A stretch of 64,000 nucleotides of DNA from contig NC_057765.1 in assembly GCF_010389155.1 (NCBI RefSeq), forward strand, positions 21,640,980 to 21,704,979, given 5' to 3'. The DNA is from Erigeron canadensis. Its lineage: Eukaryota > Streptophyta > Magnoliopsida > Asterales > Asteraceae. Shown piece by piece: positions 54,343-64,000 of the stretch (positions are counted from its first letter, which is position 1; every line of letters begins with the position of its first letter). The position numbers and the translations under genes were made by a program. The notes below the pieces were generated by a model. That model saw nothing but the letters and a program-made list of their open reading frames with translations. It was not told where the DNA came from and searched no databases.

Positions 54343-55137
54343 AAAACAACAATCTGTTGAAGATCCAGATCAAATACTACACAGAATCGTGTTGATTTTG
54401 TTCAATTATTCAAATTTCGTGTTCAAAACTTTCGTCTCTGTGTTTCATCAATTCTACACCAATTTCCACTCAATTCTTCTGTTTCTGTTCACAATTCCAT
54501 TCTAAATCACCTCAGAAAACATCCTGTTAAATTTCATAATCCAATTCAACATATTCATCAAATTCCAAAATTGTGGAAAAAAACGCCAAAAGTTTGGGTT
54601 TGAATTTGAGTTGATTTGAGCTATAAATTTGTTTCTAAGGTTATGCGCGATTAGATTCTGAGCATTTTCGCTTTTGAATCAAGTTCTAACTCTCACAAAC
54701 AAGAGAGAAATTGGAATTTTAGTGATTTTGCACGACTATTTTGTCGTTTTGTGTTCCTGAGAAAAATACTTTAAATGATCTTAATTTAGATCGTTTTGAT
54801 TCATTGTGTCTAAGACGATCTTCTCAAGATCGTCCTAGTTGTTGTGATTGGGAATCACACACTTCCTGGGTAACTGATCTCTTTGATATTGGTTTTGCTC
54901 AACTTTCCTAAATCCATAACCAAATTCTGTCCAAAATTCCAAAATTTTCGATACTTAGAATATTTTTACTCAAAGTGTTCTAAGATGATCTCTTTAAGAC
55001 CGTCTTATTTTCTTGTCTAAGACGATCTCTTTCAAGACCGTCTTACCTTCCTGCCTTCCATACTTAGATTTTTTTTCAAGTCTTTTTCTAGGACGATCTC
55101 TTTCAAGATCTTCCTAGATTCCTTTCATCAAGACGTT
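54343..55137 (+). repeat. Leader 1 of the Copia-like element, with palindromes
   Basis: Long untranslated leader before the gag-like ORF. It carries at least four copies of an imperfect palindrome (54811-54837, 54980-55007, 55017-55046, 55088-55116) with arms based on GACGATCTT / AAGATCGTC and a 3-6 base loop. The string GGGTAACTGATCTCTTTGA with GGTTTTGCTCAA (54868-54903) recurs in leader 2. Confidence 0.8.
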
Positions 55138-57558
55138 TTGTCTTCCAAAATCCAAAACCAACAAATTCTAACTCCAATTCATTGGTCACCCATTTCAATG
55201 ACAACATCCAACATTGATCCATTAATGTCAACAATCAGACCTCTAATTCTTCACAAAACTTCATTTGTTCAATGGCAAAATGAATTCATGGATTTTCTAG
55301 ACACAAAATCAAATGGTGTCTTTATTAAACAATCAATTCTTGAAGGTCTAGTTCAATTCAAACATCCTCATGGAATGATCCTTACCAAAGACCAACTCAC
55401 AGATGAACAACAAGCAAGAAGTCAAGCTGACAAGCAAGCCAAATCCTATCTCTATCAATCTCTTTCTGATGAGATTTTTTCTTCTATTAATCATGATTAT
55501 ACTGCGAAAGAGATATGGGATGAATTACCAAAGTTTGCTGCTTCTGAAGATGTCAACTGCTTGATGACTTCAACATCCAGTTCTTCACAAGCAAAACCAA
55601 GTGTGGTAGATTTCATTTCTAAAGATGATTTCTTGTCTGTCCAAACAACTGCTGATACTTTGACAAAGCAAAACCTTACTTTGAAAAATAATTTGAAATT
55701 GGCTAAACAAGAGTTTTATAAAATGAATGAAAATTTTTCTGAACTCTCAATAGCTCATGAAGCTCTCAAAGTGAATTATGATTCTTTGAAAGAAATGCAT
55801 TTGTCAAGTAACCATTGAGACTTTAAAGCTTGAGAAAACCAATGAGTGGATAAGAGCAAATGCAAGACAAGCTGATGTTGAGTTTCTCACAAATAAAATG
55901 AAAGATTTTAAACCCAACTGTGAAAAACATGAACGACAAATTTCTGATCTAAACAATACTTGTTTTCTCAAAGGAGTTGAAATTGAAACTCTTAAAAAGC
56001 AAATTGAGGATTTGAAAGTAAATATCTTGTTTTACCAAGAGAAAATATATAAAATTGAACAAAATCCTCTTCTGGATTTCACTGCCTTTTACAACAAGTC
56101 AAAGATAGATAGATCAGAACTTCTTCTTGGGTTGGGATATGAGAATCCAGCACACTTGGCAAAAGCTCAAACAGAAGACCTTGGTCCTTTGTATGATGAA
56201 AACCTTCTGAGAATGATTTTGAGTCAGATGATGTTGAAAGACCAGAAACAAATCAAATTGGTATTGATTATGTTGCTCTAAATGATACATATAAGAAAAC
56301 TCATAAAAGAACCATCTATGAGTTAGAAGAAATAGACAACATTTCAACTTCTGAAAGTGATTCTCAAAAGGATTGTTTAAAACCAGTTTCAACAAGAACT
56401 TATATTCCAACTACCATATTGGAAAAGGAAATTGAAGGTTTAAAACAAAAAATTGAGTCTCAACAAAAGGTCATTGAACATTTGAAAACTCAAGATCATA
56501 CTCCAAAGGTAAGTAAGACCACCCCTGTTCAAAAGCTGCATGGTTTTAATTCTCCTGATTGCTCCACTCAGTCCAAAGAGTGTGAGATTTCTAACAAAGC
56601 TGTGCAGGGTGAAAGAATCTCTTCTCAAGAGATTCAAGATATGTCTTCTTCAATGTTCTCATCATTTCTCCAAATTGAAGAAAGAATTCAAGCTTTGAAA
56701 GCCAAGAATCATTCATCGGTGAAAAAGATACTTTCTTTTGATTCTCCTGTGATCACCCCAACTGACCAAAATAAAGTGAATCTAGAGCACAAGGTTGAGA
56801 TTCCTAAAGATCTTAAGGCTAAAGCAAAAGCATTGATTGAAAAGATAACAAACAAAATTGTTTCCAAACCCAAAGTTCAACAAAAAGTTTCACCATTTTC
56901 TTTTCCAGATTTTTCTGTTAAAGAACTTGATAAGTTTTTGGAAACTGAACATGTTTTTGCACCTGAAGTAGAGAAAGAACTTGCAAAACTTTCACCAAAA
57001 AGGCCTAAAATTGAAACAAAGAAGGAATCTAAGTCTAAGATTGCTCCAACTTCATTTTATTCACCCAAAGGTCAGCATGCACCAGCTGTCAAAAGTAAGA
57101 AGCCCATTTCAAATACCTCAAAGAACAAGGTCAATTCTTCATCTGTATCTAGAACCACTGATCCTAAAGTTGAATCACAATCTAGTTCTTTACCTAAGAT
57201 GTCAAAGTCTAGCAAAGATTTTCTAATCACAGATACATCTAATGGTAAAACCAGATATAGAGATCAGTATGGTTGGTTCACTGTTGGAAACCCAAAGAAA
57301 CAGAACATCAAATCTTTAGAGAAAACCAACAATCAAAATGCTAAAACACAAGTGTCTGCTAAATCACCAGTTAGGAGAAGTTGGACAGCTAACCCATGGT
57401 CTGTAATAAATTCTAAATCTTCTACTGTGATTTCCAAACCATTGATTGTTGATTTTAAGGGGATTGTGATTAATTTTAAGAATAAACCTCTTGTTCGAAA
57501 ACCCCATTTGTATACCTTGAATGTTTCCTCTAACCCAAAAGGACCCATTCAAAAGTAG
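55138..57558 (+). pseudogene. Coiled-coil gag-like protein of a Copia-type element, frameshifted
   Basis: Three frames cover one protein: 55138-55818, about 55819-56281 (+1 shift) and about 56220-57558 (back to the first frame). The start codon is uncertain; an internal ATG (MTTSNIDPLMSTIRP) is as good. The N-terminal part (FVQWQNEFMDFL, SQADKQAKSYLYQSLSDEIF, AKEIWDEL) matches the layout of Copia gag domains. Then come long coiled-coil segments (ETLKKQIEDLKVN, KEIEGLKQKIESQQKVIEHL) and a Ser/Lys-rich tail with TRYRDQYGWFTVGNPKK. Sirevirus Gag proteins are known for long coiled coils. No CCHC zinc knuckle, protease, integrase or RT follows, which is unusual. Function by family is particle assembly; this copy is broken. 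Confidence 0.65.
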
Positions 57559-58620
57559 GTACCTAAAAAGACTTAATTTCTGTTTTGTAGGTAATAAAGG
57601 TCTGTGTTTAGCATTTTAATCATGGATGCTTCTCAACACATGATCCTGGAATGAGTTTCTTTTCAAAAAAACAATATCGAATAAGTGCTCATTGCCAATG
57701 CACTTTTCTTGCCTCTGAATGTTCTGTACAAATCCTTCATCTCTTTCCTCTTCATTCATTATCTGTCAAACATTCATGATATGTTTATGTACAATGTGCT
57801 TAAATACCATGCAATGTTTGAGGGGGAGAAAAAGGATAATTCATGAATCTAGGGTAAGTTTGTGTATTTTCACTATTTGATAAGAAACTCATTATTAATT
57901 AGAAAAACAAATAAAAATTGAAAAATGAAAAAAACCATAAAAATTAGTTAGAGTTAGTTTGGTTAACTCTTTGTGTATTTGTTATGTTATGTGTGGTATT
58001 GTGTTTAAGTCTTTTAGCCCAAAATTTTCAAACCAAGCCCGATAACTTTTCAAACCGGGTCAAACTACACCCGATCAATTTCCTATACAAGTTGGAGGGA
58101 GAATCTAATGATTTTCTTTTATCCTCCATTTTCCTTTTTCCCGTAAAACTTCCACTCGATTACTTTCTCTCACTCACAAATCATTCAAAACCATTTTGAA
58201 GTAATAATAAGATCAAAACCAGGGTTGTGTATCATTTTTCAAGTAGATCATTTCATTCAATAGAATCATCGTCTGAAAGTTTCATCTTCAAGTAAGATTT
58301 CGAACCTTTTTAATAGATCTTATTTATTCAATTTGCTCGAAATTCTTGCAACTGGTGATGTTTCTGTGAATATAATATGATTTAGAAGCATGATTAGGCT
58401 ATATGTATATGATTTTTACATATTAAAATGCTTGAAATTGTGTTTTTGAAAATTCAAAAATAACCCTCCCTGTTCCATTGTAGAAGATGACATAGAATGA
58501 TCTAAATTCGTTCTAGGTTGTTTTTATTAGTTTTTTGTGTTTTGTGGTGGTGAAATGTGTTTGTAGTATATTTGCTGTTAATTAGAATCATTTTGTGGTA
58601 TTTGTGTATGTGTTTTAACT
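57559..58620 (+). other. Non-coding segment between the two ORFs
   Basis: Where pol would be expected there is no integrase or RT in any frame. A purine tract TTTGAGGGGGAGAAAAAGGA (57818-57837) resembles a polypurine tract, but no copy of the 54041-54328 LTR follows it. T-rich leader-like sequence begins near 58000. Confidence 0.55.
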
Positions 58621-59806
58621 GCTTGGAATTAAAACGATCTTGATAAGATCGTCTTGGTTCCAAAACGACTTGGAAATGAGACGATCTTGTCAAGACCGTC
58701 TTACTTCCTCTTACATGTTTTACTTGTTAAACCCCTGAGACCAAGACCAAGACGATCTTGTTAGGATCGTCTTAGGGTCTGATACGCTGTGTGGTTGTTG
58801 ATTTGGTTGAAAATCAAATGAATGGGTAACTGATTTCTTTTGAAATTAGTTTTGCTCAAAACTAATTCTTTCAAATATAAGGGGAAACTATGCTCAATTT
58901 TTCCCAGAAATTGACATAATTTCAACTTATATTTCTAAGTGTTAGAAATTTTCCAAAATGAAGTGAAGTTTTTTTTTGCTCTTGTTTTCCAAAACGATCT
59001 CAACAAGATCGTCTTATCTTCCTTCACTTCAAAAGGGATTTTCAAAAAAGGTTTCCAAGACGATCTTATTAAGATCGTCCCATTTTTCCTTTTTCCATAC
59101 TTAACCATTTTCCAAAGCATAAAAATGAGACGATCTCCTCAAGATCGTCCCATTTCTTCTTTCAAGACTTAAATCTTTTTCACCTCATAAACCTTTAGAC
59201 GATCTTAACTAGATCGTCCCACTGATATTTCCATTCTTAACAATCTCTTCAAAATGTTAAGACGATCTCTACAAGATCGTCCTATTTTACATTTTCCATA
59301 CTTAGAAAAATTTTTGAGTTTTTTAATCATTTTTTCCTTGAAACCCTAATTTTTTTTTAGAAACCCTAATTTTTTTTTCTGAACCCTAATTTGTCTTGTG
59401 TGATGTGACAAAGTGTTTTGTATAGTCATATAATTGCAAAATATGTGAAATACGAGGAATTGAACGCCTTTGTGTACTTCCTTGTTATTTTCATATAAAT
59501 TATACTTATATGATTATATCTTATTTTCAAAGTTATATATATATTTCCATATTTGAAAGTATAAGGAATTGAACGCCTTTGTGTACTTCCTTACTATGAT
59601 TATCTATGAAAATATATATCTAACTATTCTATGTTTATTTTCTCATATCAAATTATTTGTATAAAGCACACTGAGTTGATCGCCTTTGTGAACCTCTTTG
59701 AATTTTATATAAATAATTTGTATGAATCTTGTTATTTGCTTTTCAAACATTGATTTCTGTGTGTGTTAACATTTTATGTCATAAATCAGAAAATCAAAAA
59801 ATATAA
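58621..59806 (+). repeat. Leader 2: palindrome array, telo-box motifs and second hairpin repeat
   Basis: Eight copies of the leader-1 palindrome (starting about 58631, 58678, 58748, 58991, 59056, 59125, 59196, 59258), the last five at 62-71 bp spacing. Three ACCCTAATTT motifs follow at 59343-59392, two of them AAACCCTAA. Then three copies of a repeat with core TTGAACGCCTTTGTGTAC (59455, 59563, 59673; spacing 108 and 110 bp), flanked by AAGGAA / TTCCTT in the best copy. GGGTAACTGATTTCTTTTGA with AGTTTTGCTCAA is shared with leader 1. Confidence 0.85.
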
Positions 59807-62063
59807 ATGGATCACCAAGAAGAAATCCATCAAGATGAAGAGATTGCTCTAAATGAAATAATTGAAGAAATCCTTGTTGTCGGCAACTCATCTAATATGA
59901 GAAACAACAAAGCTCTCTTAGATCCATTCAATTCTCCGGGATTTCCCGTTGTCCCGCGAATTCTTCACAACCATCCTCTATCTTATGCTCTTAGTGTTGA
60001 AAGAGAGTTAGCTGAAGTATATTTGTTTCAAATGTGGAGAACCATCAGATTTGTTCAACCACAAGATCCTTCAAGTTCGAGAACAAAGCCAAAGCATAAA
60101 TCTCCAGAACTTCGCCGACAAGGTTTCTTTCAGTATGAACTTACTTCTGGAGATAGAGTATATGAATTTGAGTTCAACCTAGATGATTTCAGAAGTCGTC
60201 TGAGATTTCCAGAAGCTGATTCTAATAGTCATAATAACTTTGATGAGTTTGAGTCAAATGATATCATGTTCGCTGCTTTGATATCACTTGGGTATGAAGG
60301 TTCTCTTACCAAGACCAAAGACTTCCAATTGAAGAATCTACCCAAGATTTAGTATTACGTTTACTCCATCCTAAGCAATTGCTTTACACCATACAACCGA
60401 GGGATGGACAACTTGACTCAACATATGCTGTACATTTTCTATGGAGTCGTCTTTGATCGACATTACGATGTTGCTCAACTTCTGTGGGACCAGCTTATAA
60501 TAGTTGCCAATGGTAAGGTCTCCGCTCCCAAGAAGTATATACCTTTCATAAGGTTTTTGACAGTTATTGTACAAGGAGCAGTCTGAAAAGAGAAAAGCAT
60601 CCCAAGACTTCTCAATGCAACAAAAGTACAGCTTCAACAATATAAGTATGTCAGAGATTCCGGCCTGGCAAACTACACTTATCTAATTCCATCACACTTG
60701 TTGGATTTAGTTTCTGAGAACCATGCTGATTATTAGGCTTATATAGACTGGATTAGAACAACTCTGGGACCGGAAAGCCTCCCGGTTCCTGCCCAAGTTG
60801 TATATAGGACACCAAGTGAGGGGTCTAAGAGAAAAAGAAAAAAGCGTGAGGGTGTATCCAGTTCTATTGAGCCAAAAAAAAGAAAATTGATGAAAAAGCA
60901 AAAGTTTGAGTTGAGTTAAGCAAGAAAGTACTTCAAAAGAAGAAAAAGGGGAGTTCGTTAAAGAAAAGAAAAGAAAAAGCTCCTGTTGAACCTTCTTCAC
61001 ATGCATCTTCTGAGGAGACAGTGTCAATTGTTGGGTCTCCGAAACCAATTAGATCTCCACCTCCGAAAACATCTTCTTTAAGATCTTCTTCTTCACCAAA
61101 AACACCGTCACCTCAACATTCATCAACTTCATCTTCATCACCATCAACACCAAAATCACCTCAAATGCCTATTCATCAATCCTCACCACTTCCTGAATTC
61201 AATTCTCCAATTCCACCAACCATGGAACCATCGCAATCTGAAACTATCATCTCACAAATTCCTTCATCTTCTTCACTTCCATTATCACCAACACCAACAT
61301 ATTTTCAAAATCGAAGAAAATCAATTCCTGTCAACATTCGGAAAAACCTTAAGAGATCAAGAATTGAAGATGCACATGACTTAAATGAAACTGACTCTGA
61401 TGATGAAACTGCAAATAAATTTGCTAATGATGTAATGGATATACCGGAGAGACAAGGAGGAAATGAGGGAGGAGTTGAAAATACCCGAGAGGTTGAGAGG
61501 TCCGGGCTAGGAGAAAGGCAAAAAGAAAACGTTGGCCTCCGCTTAGTTCAAAACATTTATAATCGCCGGGTTCGACCTAGGTTAGAAGACGAGAGCTCCC
61601 AACTCTTGCAAAGTCAAACCTCCGCACGCCATTCGGAAGTCTCTCAACAGACTGACGTCTCATCATTGCACGAGCAAAATCCACGTACTCCATTCCATTC
61701 TCCTTCTGAGATTGTGAATGTTGAACAACAAGAGACACCTGCTCCTCTCTTGGACTTCATTTCTGCACTTTTGTCTAGAACCCAACTTAGGACACATATT
61801 GCACCTTTTGTGATCCCATACGCACATCTAGGTGATGTTGCCGGAACAAACATAGAGAGATCATCTATTGTGCCCTCTCGAGGATTGTTTGGAAGTCCTT
61901 CCATTGCTAACATCACGCCAGCTTTGAACGAAGGCACCTTAGTGGCTAGATCAGCTGTACGACAGTATGAGTTCCTTAGAGCTCAATCTGTTGTATCTGC
62001 TCTTCATGCCTTAGGCATAACGGCAAGTCTAAGTGACACTGGAGTTATTTACCTTTCTTTCCA
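59807..62063 (+). pseudogene. Second ORF of the element, N-terminal half, broken; unknown function
   Basis: Starts MDHQEEIHQDEEIALNEIIE. The frame from 59807 continues past in-frame stops at 60350 (TAG), 60584 (TGA) and 60734 (TAG), and encodes FPVVPRILHNHPLSYALSVE, RRQGFFQYELTSGDRVYEFE, YYVYSILSNCFTPYNRGMDN and PKKYIPFIRFLTVIVQ. After a shift between about 60905 and 60960 the protein continues in another frame through a Lys-rich and then a Ser/Pro-rich low-complexity region (61021-61330) to a region with PFVIPYAHLGDVAGTN. The GTG at 61021 is not a true start. It sits where Sireviruses carry an envelope-like ORF, and I recall similar proteins in Asteraceae repeats, but no enzymatic motif or membrane segment is evident. 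Function unknown. Confidence 0.6.
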
Positions 62064-64000
62064 CAAGATTCAGGTTGCGAAGCCGAATCATCAACTGTTG
62101 ATCATACTTTTGAACCAACAGGAAATCCTGAGATAGTAATGATGTCTTCAGGTCACTCGGTAGACTCACTTGAGGCTACTGAAGTGCTAGATTCTGTTCT
62201 TCCTCTTCCTGTTGAGGAGGGTCAAAGAAGTGAACTCCTCGTGGCTAGAAATGTTATAACTGGAAAGCTCCCAGCCACCGAATCAAGACCTTTACCGATA
62301 TTGCGTACTGGAGGTGCTTTTGTAATTCGTACTCCAGTAGCATCTACATTTCCAACAACAACAACAACAACACCCCCATCAATTCAAAGTACTCCTCCAA
62401 CAAGTCAACCAATAACTTCATCAACTCCACTCAATCAATCAAATCCTGATCCAAGTTCACCTCATCATTCTTCTTCAAGTTCTTTCTCTTCTGAATCATC
62501 TGCATCCACTGAATACTTAAGTGATTGTTCACCAAACCGTCTTGCCACCAGTGGTCTCCCAACCGACACTTTAATTGTTTCTCTCATGAATAGGTTGAGT
62601 TCTGAAGAACCAAATCTCACATCTCACAAAAGAACAATCTTTCATTCACTTCAAGCTTATATGTCACATCAAGAAACTGAAAAAGCCAAACAAGCTGAAG
62701 TAGAAGCACTGCAGAAAAGGGTTCGTGAGCTTGACCAACAATGCAGACTGGCCGATATCTCCAGGAGTCGGGATGATCAAGATCCTGATGATCAACCCGA
62801 GGGGGAGAATATTAGAGATATCGGAGAGGGTAATGAAACTCATGAACAAACTGGTCAAGAACAAAATATTCAAGATGTGATGCAAGAGCAATCTATTCAA
62901 GATCAAACAAATCAAGAACAAGCTCAAGCTTCCACAATTCATGTTGATGAATCAGACTCAGATGAACTTCCAATTGATGATCTACCACTTCCACCGCTTG
63001 TTCAAGATATTTCTCAGTATTACTCCACCACTTCTGATGAATCAAGTGATCATGATCCTTTTCAAACTGAAGAAAGTAAGTTTGAATCATCTGATTCAAG
63101 TAATCCTGATGATGCTCCAGTTCAATCTCAATCTCAACAAGAAATATATGGTAAAGACATCTTTGAAGAGATTGTCTATCACTTGAGAAATCCAGAAAAT
63201 CTTGAAACCCCGAATGAGCTTGCACATGGTGTTTTACATCCAAGAATCCCAAGCAGAACAATATGGCAAATAAATGAAGGATACTTTGTGGAAAACTATG
63301 AGCAGATTCTGGATTTAAGTTCAAGACCTGATGAGATTGTGTGCAGAGCCAGATATCTTGAAGAAAGAGCTTTTCAGATCTTCTGCAATTCTGATGAAAC
63401 ATTGAATATGACCTTGAACCGGTTGAGAGCATTCTTTCTGTTTCATCGCAATGATCAAAGAGACAGATACATGGAGTTAATGAATGCTGTAAATGTGGTG
63501 AGACATAAATGGTGGTTTAAGCAATTTGATCTACCAATCATTCAAGTAAAACGGATGTTTGTTCCTGAGATAGCTCCTGGTATGAGGCTTGTTCGCTTTG
63601 AAGTTCGCAGAACTGATGGCTGCATTTATATGGTTCAAGAAGAATCATTTCAACACTTGAAGATCTCAGACATTCTATTTCTCTACAAGCAATATGCCTA
63701 TCTGATAATCAAGAATCCTGATCAACTCATAGCATATGAAGCATTGAAGAGTCATTTACAAGCTGTGATCAGATTCTACGAGTTTAATGACTTTCAAATT
63801 GGTTTGGAGAGAAGGACTAGAAGAATCAATCTCACAAGACCAAATCAAAGGGCTGGAGGTTATGAGCTCGATTCGTATCAGATTGGAGATTCTATTGAAG
63901 AGTTGGATGGATTCGTCCTCATCAACCGTTTAAAGAGAAAAATCTTCATTCGTGCTTCAGATCTTCCCAAGTATTCAGATGGTACTTTGAATTACTGTCT
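62064..64000 (+). CDS. Second ORF, C-terminal half, open to the window edge; unknown function
   Basis: A continuous frame of over 640 codons (codon phase of 62064) without a stop to base 64000. It picks up the protein of 59807-62063 after a shift near 62064. It reads a Thr/Ser/Pro-rich part, a coiled-coil segment (ETEKAKQAEVEALQKRVREL), an acidic Gln/Asp-rich part, then a globular region: EEIVYHLRNPENLETPNELA, ARYLEERAFQIFCNSDE, HKWWFKQFDLPIIQVKRMFV, YMVQEESFQHLKISDILFLY and NDFQIGLERRTRRINLT. The last motif resembles a C-terminal domain I recall from Asteraceae retroelement proteins. No known catalytic motif. Such a long intact frame next to a decayed half suggests recent decay or constraint. 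The end lies outside the window. Confidence 0.6.

Noticed and set aside
57818..57837. 3' end of the Copia-like element at the purine tract
   Set aside because: No copy of the 54041-54328 LTR follows; the next sequence is leader-like, so the tract alone does not mark the element end.
59343..59392. Interstitial telomere repeat
   Set aside because: The ACCCTAA units are separated by T-runs and are not in tandem array.
62893..63432. Minus-strand open frame of 179 codons
   Set aside because: It lies opposite the long plus-strand frame and has no recognisable domain; it is a shadow of the Gln/Asp/Ser-rich plus-strand coding.

Overview
This 64 kb window is plant nuclear DNA. It is AT-rich, has spliced genes with GT..AG introns, and is dominated by transposable elements (TEs). 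The gene set and the style of the retroelement proteins at the right end suggest a eudicot, most likely Asteraceae. The family is my inference from recalled protein style; no search was run.

Genes lie in the left 27 kb. A 5'-truncated DUF1644 zinc-finger-like gene runs off the left edge (+). Three spliced genes follow on the minus strand: PYM (partner of Y14 and Mago; exon-junction-complex recycling; 4 coding exons, 216 aa), mL43 (mitochondrial large ribosomal subunit, L51/S25/CI-B8 family; 3 coding exons, 119 aa), and a CDC48C/NVL-type double-AAA ATPase of ribosome biogenesis (10 coding exons, about 855 aa). I placed splice sites by hand from GT/AG and reading phase, and every exon sum stays in frame. 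Introns and spacers carry Helitron-like elements, SINEs, PIF/Harbinger and hAT MITEs, and a long hairpin element.

From about 28.6 kb onward everything I recognise is transposon. 28.7-29.8 kb is a non-autonomous hAT element with a perfect 8-bp target site duplication (TSD). 30.2-37.0 kb is a TTF-type hAT transposase pseudogene split by two solo LTRs. One has TSD GTACG and itself holds a PIF/Harbinger element with TSD TAA; the other has TSD AAGTG. 37.2-45.3 kb holds two long LTR-type blocks in opposite orientation, the second preceded by a decayed chromodomain-like pol end. 46.8-54.0 kb is a stack: a Helitron 5' end with an RPA/DUF223 fragment, then a Copia LTR end with primer-binding site, then an Athila-like Gypsy element (LTR, PBS, gag, protease, RT, RNase H). 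The Gypsy breaks off at 54,041, where another Copia-type LTR begins.

54.0-64.0 kb is the least explained part. A 288-bp Copia-type LTR and PBS lead into a coiled-coil gag-like ORF with no visible protease, integrase or RT. A long leader and a second large ORF of unknown function follow, and the second ORF is still open at the right edge. Both leaders carry arrays of a short palindrome (arms GACGATCTT / AAGATCGTC, at least 12 copies), and the second leader adds three copies of another hairpin-like repeat at 108-110 bp spacing. I regard this two-ORF, palindrome-bearing, pol-less retroelement as the best candidate here for something undescribed. No bacterial-type system, CRISPR array or rRNA/tRNA gene was found.
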